A stretch of DNA of 64,000 nt from Streptomyces sp. NBC_01232 (GCF_035989885.1 NZ_CP108518.1:4451501-4515500), one strand, 5' to 3'. Shown: positions 25,810-34,419, numbered from the stretch's first letter. The notes: generated from the sequence alone by a model not told the origin. A program made the numbers and translations.

Positions 25810-26301
25810 TCACCCGGTGCCGGGCCCGGCCGGGCGTCGGTCGCGGGTCTGCGGACCCAGGGCCAGGAAGACCAGAACCGCGAACGCGATGACGGCGGCA
25901 CCGGTACGGAGGTCGTTGAACATCTCCCAGCGGCGCAGGATCTCCGCGTGGTCGGCCGGGGCCGAGGTGCGCGCCCATTCCTTGATCCGGCCGTTGATCG
26001 GGACGTTGCCGAACCGGGTGATCAGGAAGGACGCGAGGGTCAGCAGACCCGCCGCACCTGCGAGCAGCCGGGTGCGGCCGCGCGTCAGGGCGGCGAGTGC
26101 CAGCGAGCAGACTGTCGACACCCCCATCGCGGCCTGCACGGTGATGCCGTTCATCTTCATCAGTTCGGCGTGGAACGACAGCCGCATGTCGAGGGGTACT
26201 GCGTTGAAGGTGGGGACGAGGTTGGCCGCGCCGTAGCCGAACGCGCCGGCGAGGAGTCCGGTGGCGAGCAGGGCGATGCCCTGAAGGAGTCGGATGCGCA
26301 T
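25810..26301 (-). CDS. DUF1772 membrane protein
   Basis: A 163-aa protein with four hydrophobic segments (LLQGIALLATGLLAGAFGYG; VQAAMGVSTVCSLALAAL; LLAGAAGLLTLASFLITRFG; AAVIAFAVLVFLALG). The conserved DUF1772 block is NVPINGRIKEW. Some members are anthrone oxygenase-like, but most are unassigned. It lies 103 bp downstream of a second SigJ-type gene and is probably its target. Confidence 0.8.
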   Translation of the reverse strand: MRIRLLQGIALLATGLLAGAFGYGAANLVPTFNAVPLDMRLSFHAELMKMNGITVQAAMGVSTVCSLALAALTRGRTRLLAGAAGLLTLASFLITRFGNVPINGRIKEWARTSAPADHAEILRRWEMFNDLRTGAAVIAFAVLVFLALGPQTRDRRPAGPGTG

Positions 26302-26329
26302 GTTCGTGGGCTCCCGTACGTGAGTGCTT

Positions 26330-26400
26330 GTGGGGCCGGGCCGGGCCGGGCCGGGCGCAGGGCAGGGCGCAGGGCAGGGCCGGGGGCGTGCCCCCGGTGC
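26330..26400. repeat. short tandem GC repeats between DUF1772 and sigma genes
   Basis: Four copies of gggcc-type 5-mers, then iterated gcagg/gcagggc units, then a small gggggc hairpin. Polymerase-slippage type sequence; it may also terminate the sigma gene transcript. Confidence 0.5.
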
Positions 26401-26404
26401 CGGC

Positions 26405-27379
26405 TCAGCTCTGCCCGTTCTCGGTCCAGGGGCGGAGCTTCTCCGGGTTGCGGACCGCCCAGATGCGGGAGATGCGGCCATCGGTGAGGCTGAACGATGC
26501 CACGGTCACGGTGACCCCGGAGTGCTGGGCGACCAGGCCGGGCCGTCCGTTGACCTTCCGTTCCAGCAGGGTCAGGCCGGGGGCCTTGTCGGCGATGTGG
26601 ATCAGGTACTGGGCGATCTGCTCGCTGCCCTCGACCGGGCGCAGGACGGTGCCGACCAGTCCGCCGCCGTCGGCGGTCAACGTGGCGTCGGGGTCGAGGA
26701 GTCCGACGAGTGCCTTGATGTCCTTGGCCTCCCACGCCTCCTTGAAGTCCCGCACCAGGCCCGCCTGTCCGACGGTCGCGGCCACCGGGTCGGCCGGGGC
26801 CGCCGGGGCCTTCGCCGCGTGAATGCGGCGGCGGGCGGAGGACGCCAGTTGCCGGCAGGCCGCGGGCGTCCGGCCGAGGACCTCGGCGATCTCGGCGAAG
26901 GGGTAGCGGAAGACGTCGTGCAGGATGAAGGCCACGCGTTCGGCCGGTGTCATCGCCTCCAGGACGACGAGGAAGGCCATGTTCACCGACTCGTCCAGGG
27001 TGATCCGGTCGGCGGGGTCGACCGGCCCTCCGGTCCCGCCGTCGCCCGCCCGTCCGCTGATCCACTCCGTGCGGTCGGGCAGCGGCTCGGGGATCCATTC
27101 GCCGACGTAGCGCTCGCGCCTGGCCCGCGCCGAGCCGAGCACGTCCAGGCAGATGCGGCCGGCCACCGTCGTCAGCCAGGCACCGGGTGACTCGATGGCC
27201 TCCTGCTGCTGGCGCGACATCGCGTACCAGCGCGCGTACGTCTCCTGCACGGCGTCCTCGGCCTCGGCCAGCGAACCGAGCAGCCGGTAGGCGAGGTTGA
27301 TCAGCTTGCGCCGCTCGCCGACGATCGCGCTCAGGCCCGGCTCGAAGCCGTCGTGCCCTGCCCCGGACGGGGTGTTCAT
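26405..27379 (-). CDS. second SigJ-type ECF sigma factor
   Basis: A 324-aa sigma factor. Region 2 is NLAYRLLGSLAEAEDAVQET, region 4 is LEAMTPAERVAFILHDVFRY with EIAEVLGRTPAACRQ, and a C-terminal SnoaL-like domain ends ISRIWAVRNPEKLRPW. ATG at 27379 with AGGGAG about 11 nt upstream. It is divergent from a small membrane-protein gene and precedes the DUF1772 gene. Two members of this group within 3 kb is notable. Confidence 0.88.
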   Translation of the reverse strand: MNTPSGAGHDGFEPGLSAIVGERRKLINLAYRLLGSLAEAEDAVQETYARWYAMSRQQQEAIESPGAWLTTVAGRICLDVLGSARARRERYVGEWIPEPLPDRTEWISGRAGDGGTGGPVDPADRITLDESVNMAFLVVLEAMTPAERVAFILHDVFRYPFAEIAEVLGRTPAACRQLASSARRRIHAAKAPAAPADPVAATVGQAGLVRDFKEAWEAKDIKALVGLLDPDATLTADGGGLVGTVLRPVEGSEQIAQYLIHIADKAPGLTLLERKVNGRPGLVAQHSGVTVTVASFSLTDGRISRIWAVRNPEKLRPWTENGQS

Positions 27380-27548
27380 GATCGTTACCGCTCCCTGTTC
27401 GTGTCGTCCGTTCCGGCTCTCGGCACTACGACGAAACACCGCCCCGAACGGTGAGGCCGGCGGCACCTCACATTTCGCGGCCCCACGTCGTCGGACTGCC
27501 GAGACACCGACGATCCACCGCCGCGAGGCAGATGAGGGGGGCCGCGCC

Positions 27549-27953
27549 ATGGCCACGCAGACGACGGCAGTACCGGGCCGATTCACGTTCCTCCAGGTCG
27601 CGATAGCCGTGCAGACCTTGGCGATCTTCTTCCAGGCGGCGACCGCCGGGCTCCTGCTGTCCTCGTCGTACGGCGCGACACTGCACGACGTGGGTTCACG
27701 CGTGATGTACGGCGCCTCGATGCTGTACGTACTCGCCGCGGTCCTGGCCTGGCGGCCGGGCGGCGGCTCGCCGCGCCCCGTCCTGTACGCGTCCGGTTTC
27801 CTCGTACTCGCCTCGGTGCAGGTGGTGCTGGGCATCGCGCACATGCCCTCGCTCCATGTCCCGCTGGGCATCCTGATGTTCGGCCTCAGCATGATGGACC
27901 TGGGACATGTGCTGGCCACCCGCCGGTCGGGAGGCACCGGTAGCCGGTCGTAG
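27549..27953 (+). CDS. small four-TM membrane protein, unknown function
   Basis: A 134-aa protein with four hydrophobic helices (LQVAIAVQTLAIFFQAATAG; YGASMLYVLAAVLAW; VLYASGFLVLASVQVVLG; PLGILMFGLSMMDLGHVLA). GAGGGG precedes the ATG. It is divergent from the second sigma gene with 169 bp between, so it is a candidate target of that sigma factor. I do not recognise a functional family. Confidence 0.75.
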   Translation: MATQTTAVPGRFTFLQVAIAVQTLAIFFQAATAGLLLSSSYGATLHDVGSRVMYGASMLYVLAAVLAWRPGGGSPRPVLYASGFLVLASVQVVLGIAHMPSLHVPLGILMFGLSMMDLGHVLATRRSGGTGSRS

Positions 27954-28222
27954 CCGCCCCTCCACGGCCCCGTGGACGTCCTGGCCCGCACGGTGCGGCG
28001 GGTCCGGCCGCGGCAGGCGTCAGCAGGTCCGTCCGATGCGGGGGCGGCGAGGATCTTGGCGTGCGGGGCCGGAGGAACCGGGTAACGTCTTTGTCATGTT
28101 CTTCCAGACGCCGATTCACGAGTGAGCGCGTGACGGGGCCCCGCTGACGTCCTCCGACGTCGCCGCGCCCGTCCCCCACCGATGAATCCGTAGATCACTG
28201 CACATCATGACCGGGAGAACCC
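27954..28222. other. 269-bp intergenic region, nothing convincing
   Basis: Holds a 9-codon ATG frame at 28096 (MFFQTPIHE) without a ribosome site, and no clear repeats. Confidence 0.5.
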
Positions 28223-28438
28223 ATGACCGTGAGCAAGAACATCAACAACCCCGTGGGCCAGGGAGGCGGCCAGCGCAAGAGGCTGTCGCGCGCCGAACGG
28301 CAGAACAACGGTCCGCACCGCAACCTCGACCGCCGGGGCGCCGCCGACCAGAAGGCGGAGCTGGTGCGCAAGATGCGCGAGAAGGCCGCCGCGGCCGAGG
28401 CCGCCGGGCAGACGGGCGAGAGCGCCGCACAGAGCTGA
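28223..28438 (+). CDS. DUF6243-family small basic protein
   Basis: A 71-aa, strongly basic protein (VGQGGGQRKRLSRAERQ, LVRKMREKAAAAEAAG). It matches my recollection of the Streptomyces DUF6243 family. GGGAG is upstream of the ATG. C-terminal half probably one alpha helix. No known function; possibly nucleic-acid- or ribosome-associated on charge alone. It is a single-gene unit ending in a very strong terminator. Confidence 0.75.
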   Translation: MTVSKNINNPVGQGGGQRKRLSRAERQNNGPHRNLDRRGAADQKAELVRKMREKAAAAEAAGQTGESAAQS

Positions 28439-28465
28439 CGCGCCGCCGCCGCAGGGCGGCGGCGC

Positions 28466-28514
28466 ACGACGGCAGGGCCCGGACCGCGACGCGCGGTCCG
28501 GGCCCTGCCGTCGT
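28466..28514 (+). terminator. 23-bp perfect-stem terminator
   Basis: Perfect 23-bp stem (left arm 28466-28488, right arm 28492-28514) with an ACG loop, 28 bp after the DUF6243 stop. A smaller gccgccgcc hairpin precedes it. Confidence 0.85.
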
Positions 28515-28652
28515 ATCGGGATCGGCCCCGGGATCGGTCACGGCAGAGCCGGGCTCGAAAGCCGGCCCATCGGCGCGCCCGCTCACGGCCCGGACCCGGC
28601 CGGGGGCTCCGCGTCCGCCGGGGCGGACGACCTTTCGCCGCGGCCGCCCGAT

Positions 28653-28976
28653 CTACCAGGCAGCCCGCAATGCCGCCGCGATCTGAACGACATCCAGGTC
28701 GACGATCACCTCGTCCGTGTCCCACACGCCGCCCGAGGTGATCGCCATGCCTATGAAGGCCAGCTCGGCAGCGGCCTCGCGCAGTTCGTACTCTTCGCGG
28801 CTCTCCTCGCAGGCCCCGCCCAGTTCCTCACGTTCCCAGGCGGCGACCGCAGCCTCAGCGACGGGCCGGGGCAATCGCACCTCGATCCGGCTGATCCGGG
28901 GCTCGAGATGAGCCCCGACCGCGGCCAGCACAGCCCGGTCCCGCCGGTACCTCTCGTACTCCTCGCGATCTCCCAC
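28653..28976 (-). CDS. hypothetical protein, 107 aa
   Basis: A charged, helical cytoplasmic protein (DREEYERYRRDRAVLAAVG, PRPVAEAAVAAWEREE, VWDTDEVIVDLDVVQIAAAL). The GTG at 28976 starts the charged segment, but no clear Shine-Dalgarno is seen, so the start is uncertain. Third-position bias supports coding. No family recognised. Confidence 0.65.
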   Translation of the reverse strand: MGDREEYERYRRDRAVLAAVGAHLEPRISRIEVRLPRPVAEAAVAAWEREELGGACEESREEYELREAAAELAFIGMAITSGGVWDTDEVIVDLDVVQIAAALRAAW

Positions 28977-29044
28977 GGGCCGAGGGTACCCAGGCCCCAC
29001 GGCCGGCCGGCCCGGCACGGGAGTCCGCCGACGGCCGGTGGTGG

Positions 29045-29074
29045 CCCCGCACCCCAGGCGTCCGGGGTGCGGGG
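29045..29074. terminator. hairpin terminator
   Basis: An 11-bp stem CCCCGCACCCC / GGGGTGCGGGG, just past the hydrolase stop at 29081 (minus strand). Confidence 0.7.
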
Positions 29075-29080
29075 GACGCT

Positions 29081-29944
29081 TCAGACGAGGCTCGTCAGCA
29101 GTTCCGCGAAGATCCGCGGCCGGCTGAAGTAGCCGATGTGCGAGGCCGCGAGGGTGTGCACGTCGAAGGGGTTGTGCGGGGTCAGCGCGTCCGCTGCGCG
29201 GATCATGTGGTCCTGGACGGCCAGGGCAAGGCTCCGGTCCGCGGAGAGCCGGACGTACGTGTGCGGCACCCGCCCCCACGTGCCGGCCCGGACCAGCGCT
29301 CCCGGCTCCATCACCGAGTAGGTCTCGTCAGGGTCCAGGGAGTCGAGCAGCAGCCGGAACTGGTGGTCGGTCGAGTCGGCCATGATGGCGGCCTTCAGCA
29401 CGGCGAACAGGTCCGGATCGGCGTGGGCGGCCCGCCAGTTCAGCCGGACCACGCCCGGATCGCGTACGCCCGGCACGGTGATCCGGGCCACTGCGGCGTT
29501 CAGCAGGCCGTCGTCGGCCACATCCCACGTCCCGGTGAGCATGGCCGGGTCGCCGAGGCAGAGCGCGGAGAGGTAGACCACCCGCTCGAGCAGCTCCGGT
29601 GCGGCGTTGGCGACGGCGCTGATCGTCAGACCGCCGAGGCTGTTGCCGACCAGGACGATCGGGCCCGAGGCCGCGAGCCGCCGCAGGGTGTCCACCACGT
29701 GGCGCACGTTGTCCTCCAACGTGACACCCCGCAGCGCGGAGGGTGCGGCGGCGAGCGCCGTGACGTCCTGGGGCTGCCGGTAGTAGGCGGCAGGGGTGTC
29801 GGCGAGGTCGCCGTGGCCGGGCAGGTCGACGGCGTGCGAACGGTACCCGAGCAGGGCTAGCTCGTTCTGCAACGGGCCCCAGGCCCGGGCATTGCTGGAG
29901 CCGCCGTGAACACATACGAAAATGGGGCGCGAGTCGGCGCGCAT
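29081..29944 (-). CDS. alpha/beta hydrolase (RsbQ/salicylate-esterase-like)
   Basis: A 287-aa hydrolase with a complete triad. Oxyanion motif CVHGGSSNARAW, Ser nucleophile in LVGNSLGGLTIS, and catalytic His near the end in LAASHIGYFSRP. ATG at 29944 has GAGGA 8 nt upstream; an ATG at 29962 lacks one. No signal peptide. Probably an esterase. It is the last chromosomal gene before the first tRNA-end repeat. Confidence 0.87.
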   Translation of the reverse strand: MRADSRPIFVCVHGGSSNARAWGPLQNELALLGYRSHAVDLPGHGDLADTPAAYYRQPQDVTALAAAPSALRGVTLEDNVRHVVDTLRRLAASGPIVLVGNSLGGLTISAVANAAPELLERVVYLSALCLGDPAMLTGTWDVADDGLLNAAVARITVPGVRDPGVVRLNWRAAHADPDLFAVLKAAIMADSTDHQFRLLLDSLDPDETYSVMEPGALVRAGTWGRVPHTYVRLSADRSLALAVQDHMIRAADALTPHNPFDVHTLAASHIGYFSRPRIFAELLTSLV

Positions 29945-30140
29945 GGTGAAGATCCTCGTCATCCAGAGGTGAACGGTGGACGTGGGACCAGGTGCCGGCG
30001 ACGGCCGGCACCACGGTCAGCGCGTCGACCGGTCGCGCAGGGCCTGCCGGTTGTGGATGACGGAACACATGCGGGCAACCGTAACAGCCGGCCACACCCG
30101 GCGCGGCCGTGCGACGCCTCGTCATACGGCGGCATCGCGC

Positions 30141-30196
30141 AGGGACAACGCAGAAGGCCCAGGTCACCGACCTGGGCCTTCTTGTGAGAGCGGATG
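30141..30196 (-). repeat. tRNA-Gly-end repeat, distal copy
   Basis: Contains the terminator hairpin GAAGGCCCAGGTC / GACCTGGGCCTTC (30153-30181), then gagcggatg, which are the last acceptor-stem bases of tRNA-Gly(CCC) on the minus strand. Similarity to the copies at 36.0 and 55.2 kb stops right after this, so it is the shortest copy. Probably the ancestral or oldest attachment boundary. Confidence 0.6.
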
Positions 30197-30271
30197 CCGT
30201 CCGGATCGAGGCTCGGCCTGGCAGTTGCCTGCCATCCCGTGACGGGTGGCGAAGCCGGCAGGCTCCCGGCG

Positions 30272-30964
30272 TCATTGCGTGGACGGGCTGGTGAGGTCGT
30301 CGTGTCCCCGGTCCGGCACGTTGTTCACCAGGAGCCCGTTGCGCTCGGCGGCCAGGGCGGCCTGTACCCGGTTGGTCGCTCTGAGCTTGGCCAGGATGGC
30401 ACTGACATGTTCCTTCACGGTGCTGAGACTCGTGTAGGTCTTGACGGCTATGGCGGTGTTGGTCAGCCCCTCGGCGAGCAGCCCCAGGACTTCGTGCTCG
30501 CGCTCTGTCAGCTGCGGCCGGGGTTCGCCCGACGGCAGGCGTCCATGCAGGGCGAGATGGCCGTCGATGACGGTGTTCCCCGGCCGGGGCGAGAGGGCGA
30601 CACCGCCGGAGGCGATGAAGCGCACCATCGGTGCCAGGTGTTCGGGTTCGGTGTCCTTGAGCAGGAAGCCCGCCGCACCGGCCCGGAGGGCGCTGGTGAG
30701 GTGCTCGTCGGTGTCGAAGGTGGTCAGCATGCACACAGCCGGCGGATCCGGGAGTTCCCGGATCCGCCGCAACACCGTGAGCCCGTCGACGTCCGGCATC
30801 CGGATGTCGAGGAGTACCGCGTCGGGCGCCCGTTCGGCGATGGCCTCGATAGCACCTGATCCGCTGGTCAGAGCGATGACATCGATGTCACTCTCCGTCG
30901 AGAGGATGCGTTGGAACCCGGTCCGGATGAGGGCTTCGTCGTCCACGATTACAACCTTGATCAC
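30272..30964 (-). CDS. NarL/LuxR-type response regulator
   Basis: A 230-aa regulator. Receiver domain: acidic pocket VIVDDEA, phospho-acceptor Asp in AVLLDIRMPDVDG (about residue 54) and Lys in FLLKDTEP. The C-terminal LuxR HTH is LTEREHEVLGLLAEGLTNTA with LSTVKEHVSAILAKL. GTG start with GGAG 6 nt upstream. On the minus strand a TATGAT -10 box lies at 31026-31031, so it may have its own promoter as well as read-through from the cassette. The likely cognate kinase is at 34420-35613; the peptide genes lie between them. Confidence 0.92.
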   Translation of the reverse strand: MIKVVIVDDEALIRTGFQRILSTESDIDVIALTSGSGAIEAIAERAPDAVLLDIRMPDVDGLTVLRRIRELPDPPAVCMLTTFDTDEHLTSALRAGAAGFLLKDTEPEHLAPMVRFIASGGVALSPRPGNTVIDGHLALHGRLPSGEPRPQLTEREHEVLGLLAEGLTNTAIAVKTYTSLSTVKEHVSAILAKLRATNRVQAALAAERNGLLVNNVPDRGHDDLTSPSTQ

Positions 30965-31055
30965 CAGGCACTCCGCTCACACACCAGCACGGTGTCACCG
31001 GCGGCCCGGCCTGATGACGCCAGAGATCATACTGGCGGCCCGGGTGCCCGACGCG

Positions 31056-31895
31056 TCACTGGCCCGAGAGGCGGGAGGCCGCGAGGGCCTGGCCGCCCAG
31101 ACGGTCCGTGTCGGTGGGGGATCCGCCGAGCCGGTGAAGGAGTACCCATCGCCCGTCGGGGAGCGTTGCCGCGAAGACGGACGCTCCGTCAGTGGCACCG
31201 TTGTGCCAGGTCACGGCGCCGGTCTTCTGCCAGGTCGGGGCGGGCGGCCCGAGGAGTCTGTCGACGAGCAGCCCGGTCAGCAGTTGGGCGGCCGCCCGGG
31301 GAGTGGCCCAGAGGCCACCCGCGGGCAGGATGGCGCCATCCATGGTCCACGGCGTCCGGGGGCGGTTCAGCAGGCGGGTCGTCGCGAGCAGCCGCTGCTC
31401 GGCCGGGGGATGTGCCGTCATCTCGTTGATGCCCAGGGGCTCCAGGACGTAAGTGCGTACCACCTCCTCATACGGGACCCCGGCCGCCGCGGACAGGGCT
31501 GAACCGAGCAGCGCGTAACCGAGGTTGGAGTACTCCTCGGACGCGCTGGGCGGAGCCGTGGCCATCTCGCCGAGACCGCCGAGCAGCGCGTCCAGGGCGG
31601 CCTGGTCGAAGCCGCCGTACGGGTTCCTGCGCGGCAGGCCCGGGGGCAGGCGGGGCAGCCCGGACGTGTGGTCCGCCAGGTGCCGCAGGGTGATGCCGCT
31701 GCCGGGCGGTGTGTCGAGCCAGCGTTCGATGGGATCGTCCACGCCGAGGACGTCGGCCTCGGCCATGCGCATCAACGCGGTGCCGGTGACGACCTTGGTC
31801 AGCGATCCGATCTGGACGTAGCCGGAGATGCTGTGGCCGTGGGTGACACGGGGTTCGATTCCACTGCCGAGAAGGCAGCTGGGTGTCCGGAACAT
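31056..31895 (-). CDS. serine hydrolase of the beta-lactamase/PBP4* family
   Basis: A 279-aa class-C-like serine hydrolase. SxxK is GSLTK (Ser about 31, Lys about 34), the Tyr-x-Asn motif is EEYSNLGYALLG, and the third motif is WHNGATDG. The region before SxxK is about 30 residues, shorter than usual, and lacks a signal peptide, so it looks cytoplasmic. AAAGGGG precedes the ATG, 13 nt after the HTTM-DCC stop. As a cassette member it may process or inactivate a peptide or ester; immunity is another possibility. The substrate is unknown. Confidence 0.87.
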   Translation of the reverse strand: MFRTPSCLLGSGIEPRVTHGHSISGYVQIGSLTKVVTGTALMRMAEADVLGVDDPIERWLDTPPGSGITLRHLADHTSGLPRLPPGLPRRNPYGGFDQAALDALLGGLGEMATAPPSASEEYSNLGYALLGSALSAAAGVPYEEVVRTYVLEPLGINEMTAHPPAEQRLLATTRLLNRPRTPWTMDGAILPAGGLWATPRAAAQLLTGLLVDRLLGPPAPTWQKTGAVTWHNGATDGASVFAATLPDGRWVLLHRLGGSPTDTDRLGGQALAASRLSGQ

Positions 31896-31908
31896 GGAAG
31901 GTCCCCTT

Positions 31909-33240
31909 TCACGGGCGGGTGCTGGGGCCGGGCAGGGCGCAGGCTTCCGAACTGCCGGGCATACGCTGCCTATTGTTCGCCACCCAGCGGTAACCGACTG
32001 CCGCGCAAGCCCTGATGCCGGGCGTGCGCAGCAGGGCCGCTGCCAGCCGGTACCCGCGTACGGGCGAGTCCCGTACGAATTCCGCCAGCGCCTGCGCCCC
32101 GCCGGCCAGGACACGCCCGTCCAGGAGGAGGAGTACCTCCCGGTCCAGACGCTCCGCATGCGGGTCGGCGACCTCGTCCGGGAGTGACTGCCAGGGCACG
32201 GCACGCACCGTGGGCCGAGCGCCGGCGGTGATCCGATTCACGGTGGCCTGACAGAAGCCGCAGTCCCCGTCGAACGCCAGGACGGCGTCGGCCGGGACGG
32301 GCTCGCGGCGGCGCAGGGCCGCGCGGGCCCGGTCCAGGGCGGTCTCCAGCGCCCCGCTCAGGAACACGAGGTCGCACGCCACCATCGTGAGGGCGAAGCC
32401 GGTCAGGCCCATGACGACGCCGATGGACACATGGAAACCGATGGAGACGACGGCAGCCCAGGGCCGCAGCCGCGGCACGAGGATGCCCATGGGGAAGTAC
32501 ACCAGGAACAGCGTGGTGGAGTACGTCCCGATGAAGACGAGATAGTCGTTGCCGAACACCAGCTCGGACACGCCGGGGAGGTTGAACTCGGACACGCGCA
32601 GGACGTAGAACAGCGCCGTTCCGTCCTGCCACATGCGGCCCTGCACCTTGTACAGCCCGCTGACGACGTAGACCAGGCACATCTGGACGGCGATGGCCAG
32701 TACACCAAGATTGTGCAGCGGTGTGGACAGCGACCGCAGCACTGGGGGAACGCGCCGGGCGAGCGCGCGGGCGAGACCGGTGGGGTAGGAGAAGCGGTCG
32801 TAGCAGCGCGTCAGCAGGAGCATCGGGATGACGAGATAGGCGAGGTTGTCCCCGCCGTCGAGCAGTACGGGCTGACGCTGGTAGACCGACCACAGGAGGG
32901 CCCAGTGAACGGCGAGGCCGAGCCGGCCGCCGACACCGCAGGTGACCGCCAGCGCGGCCAGCATCCCCGCGTGGAAGACGATTTCGAACCACAGCGTGGA
33001 GTCGCTCAAGGTATAGAGGCTGAAGGTGCCGTTCTCGTGGATCTGGGCGGTGAAGTCCGCCCAGGGCAGCACCCCGGCCGGACCGAAGAGGAACCTCCGG
33101 TCGCCGTACTGGCTCGCGTAGTACATGAAGCCGACGAAGCCGAGCAGCATGCGGGTTCCGCTCACCCCCAGCACGCTGAGGGGTCGGCTGCCGACCGCGT
33201 CCAGCCGTTCGAGGAGCCGGTTCGTACGGGTACGGCTCAC
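31909..33240 (-). CDS. HTTM (SdpB-like) membrane protein fused to a DCC thiol-oxidoreductase domain
   Basis: A 443-aa fusion. Residues about 20-300 form the multi-pass HTTM domain related to vitamin-K-dependent carboxylase and to SdpB (FVGFMYYASQYGDRRFLFGP, LVYVVSGLYKVQGRMWQDG, FHVSIGVVMGLTGF). Residues about 318-430 form a DCC1 domain with the redox motif AFDGDCGFCQATV (CxxC about 326-329) and AVPWQSLPDEV. GTG at 33240 overlaps the DUF5819 stop by 4 nt. SdpB is needed to mature the B. subtilis SDP toxin, so a role in modifying or disulfide-processing the neighbouring secreted peptide is inferred. Confidence 0.85.
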   Translation of the reverse strand: MSRTRTNRLLERLDAVGSRPLSVLGVSGTRMLLGFVGFMYYASQYGDRRFLFGPAGVLPWADFTAQIHENGTFSLYTLSDSTLWFEIVFHAGMLAALAVTCGVGGRLGLAVHWALLWSVYQRQPVLLDGGDNLAYLVIPMLLLTRCYDRFSYPTGLARALARRVPPVLRSLSTPLHNLGVLAIAVQMCLVYVVSGLYKVQGRMWQDGTALFYVLRVSEFNLPGVSELVFGNDYLVFIGTYSTTLFLVYFPMGILVPRLRPWAAVVSIGFHVSIGVVMGLTGFALTMVACDLVFLSGALETALDRARAALRRREPVPADAVLAFDGDCGFCQATVNRITAGARPTVRAVPWQSLPDEVADPHAERLDREVLLLLDGRVLAGGAQALAEFVRDSPVRGYRLAAALLRTPGIRACAAVGYRWVANNRQRMPGSSEACALPGPSTRP

Positions 33241-33884
33241 AGGAGATCCCCGGCCTTCATCCATTCCATGTCGTAGGCGTCGACCTGGCCTTCCGCAGCG
33301 GGATCGTGCCGCTCCGACCACGGGGGGAGCGTCTGGATGTACATGCGGACCTGCACCTGCTCGGGAGGGGCGCCGTCGCCGCACGTGTGGGCGGGCAACT
33401 GCGTGAGGGAGTAGCGGGAAACGAAGCGCAGGGCTTCCTGCTGGGAGGTCTTCTCGTGGGGCATGAGGGGCAGTTCGGTCTTGTTCTTCGCCCGCTCGGA
33501 CTCCCGCAGCCGGGCCAGCACGGCGTCCGAACCGCTCAGCTGCTGCATGTTCCCGGTCACCAGCCGGGACATGCGCGAGGGGAAGAACCTGCTGCTCTGC
33601 GCCGCTGCTATGTACTTCGCCGTCACGTCGTAGAAGGAGGTGACCGAGCCGTCGCGGCATTGCGCCCGGGCCAGGATTCCCCTGTTCTCCGACAGCGGGT
33701 CGGGTGCGAAGAGCATCCAGTTCTGGGCGGAGTACGGCTCCAGATAAGTGGCGACCTTGTTGTAGTGCCGGATCTTCATCGGTGTGAGGGGCATCTGGGA
33801 GAAGGCTGCGGCGGCGAAGTGAAGGCCCAGGAGGGCGGCACCGATGAGCAGTGCCGCCCTCCTGGTCAAGCGGTGATCTCTCAC
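33237..33884 (-). CDS. DUF5819 (SdpA-like) membrane-anchored protein
   Basis: A 215-aa protein with one N-terminal membrane helix (AALLIGAALLGLHFAAAAF, residues 10-28). An extracytoplasmic domain begins with the DUF5819 signature, YSAQNWMLFAPDPLSENRG. That block resembles the W-x-FF-x-x-DP segment of SdpA. GTG at 33884 overlaps the peptide stop by 4 nt, and its own stop overlaps the HTTM start by 4 nt. Probable partner of the HTTM-DCC protein in peptide maturation. Biochemical function unknown. Confidence 0.8.
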   Translation of the reverse strand: MRDHRLTRRAALLIGAALLGLHFAAAAFSQMPLTPMKIRHYNKVATYLEPYSAQNWMLFAPDPLSENRGILARAQCRDGSVTSFYDVTAKYIAAAQSSRFFPSRMSRLVTGNMQQLSGSDAVLARLRESERAKNKTELPLMPHEKTSQQEALRFVSRYSLTQLPAHTCGDGAPPEQVQVRMYIQTLPPWSERHDPAAEGQVDAYDMEWMKAGDLL

Positions 33885-34195
33885 TTGTCGAAGACCGTCT
33901 CGACGGACGTGCCCTCGGGGATGCCGGCCGGGCTGACGCCGCCGGTGAACTGGCTGGCGGCATCGGCCACCGACGGGCAGGCGGCCTTGGCGTGCACCCA
34001 GGCCTTGCCGGCGAACTTGCCTGCAGCCTTGCCGACGAAGGAACCGAAGCCCATCGGGCCGTTCTGGGGTCCGTCGACGGAAGCGACCGCGGCAGGAACC
34101 TCCTGCGCAGTGGCGGCCTGCGCGGACCCCTGGGTGGTGACGACCAGGGCCGCACCGCCGAGGGCTACACCGATGCCTGCCAGTGCCTTCTTCAT
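33881..34195 (-). CDS. small secreted cationic peptide precursor
   Basis: A 104-aa precursor. Residues 1-27 form a Sec signal peptide (MKKALAGIGVALGGAAL, cleavage likely after AQA). The mature part has a Gly/Lys-rich amphipathic stretch at about 48-72 (MGFGSFVGKAAGKFAGKAW, HAKAA), a single Cys at 73, and an acidic-ended tail. The GKA-type iteration and positive charge resemble pore-forming bacteriocins. Its stop overlaps the DUF5819 start (GTGA). I do not recognise the family. Toxin, signal or both are possible; this is inferred from context. Confidence 0.75.
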   Translation of the reverse strand: MKKALAGIGVALGGAALVVTTQGSAQAATAQEVPAAVASVDGPQNGPMGFGSFVGKAAGKFAGKAWVHAKAACPSVADAASQFTGGVSPAGIPEGTSVETVFDK

Positions 34196-34419
34196 TTCCT
34201 CAACTGCCTCTCTCGTGGATCTCTGCCCGCCCGGTTCGAAGTGGGATTCGCCGCGCGGACCATTTCGGGTGAGCGGCGTGCGGGAGCACGCCGGCGCCAC
34301 TCGACGATCATGATTTCGGCACCGTCCGGCCGTTCGGTACCGGCCACTTGGCCGGACGAACCCGCCAGCTGGCTTCAGCGGGCGCGGAGATGCGCGGGAG
34401 GGGCCGGGGGCAGGCCGAC
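34196..34419. promoter_or_regulatory. intergenic region upstream of the peptide gene, with hairpin
   Basis: An 8-bp inverted repeat GTCCGGCC / GGCCGGAC at 34324-34357 (26-33 nt arms apart centre), either the kinase terminator or an operator. TTCGAAGT at 34235-34242 also occurs just upstream of the kinase start (35625-35632). No clear -10/-35 pair. Confidence 0.4.

Noticed and set aside
26330..26400. Binding-site array in the GC repeats.
   Set aside because: The units are 5-7 bp slippage-type repeats without helical spacing.
28096..28125. Nine-codon leader-peptide candidate MFFQTPIHE.
   Set aside because: No ribosome site and no attenuator or biosynthetic gene follows.
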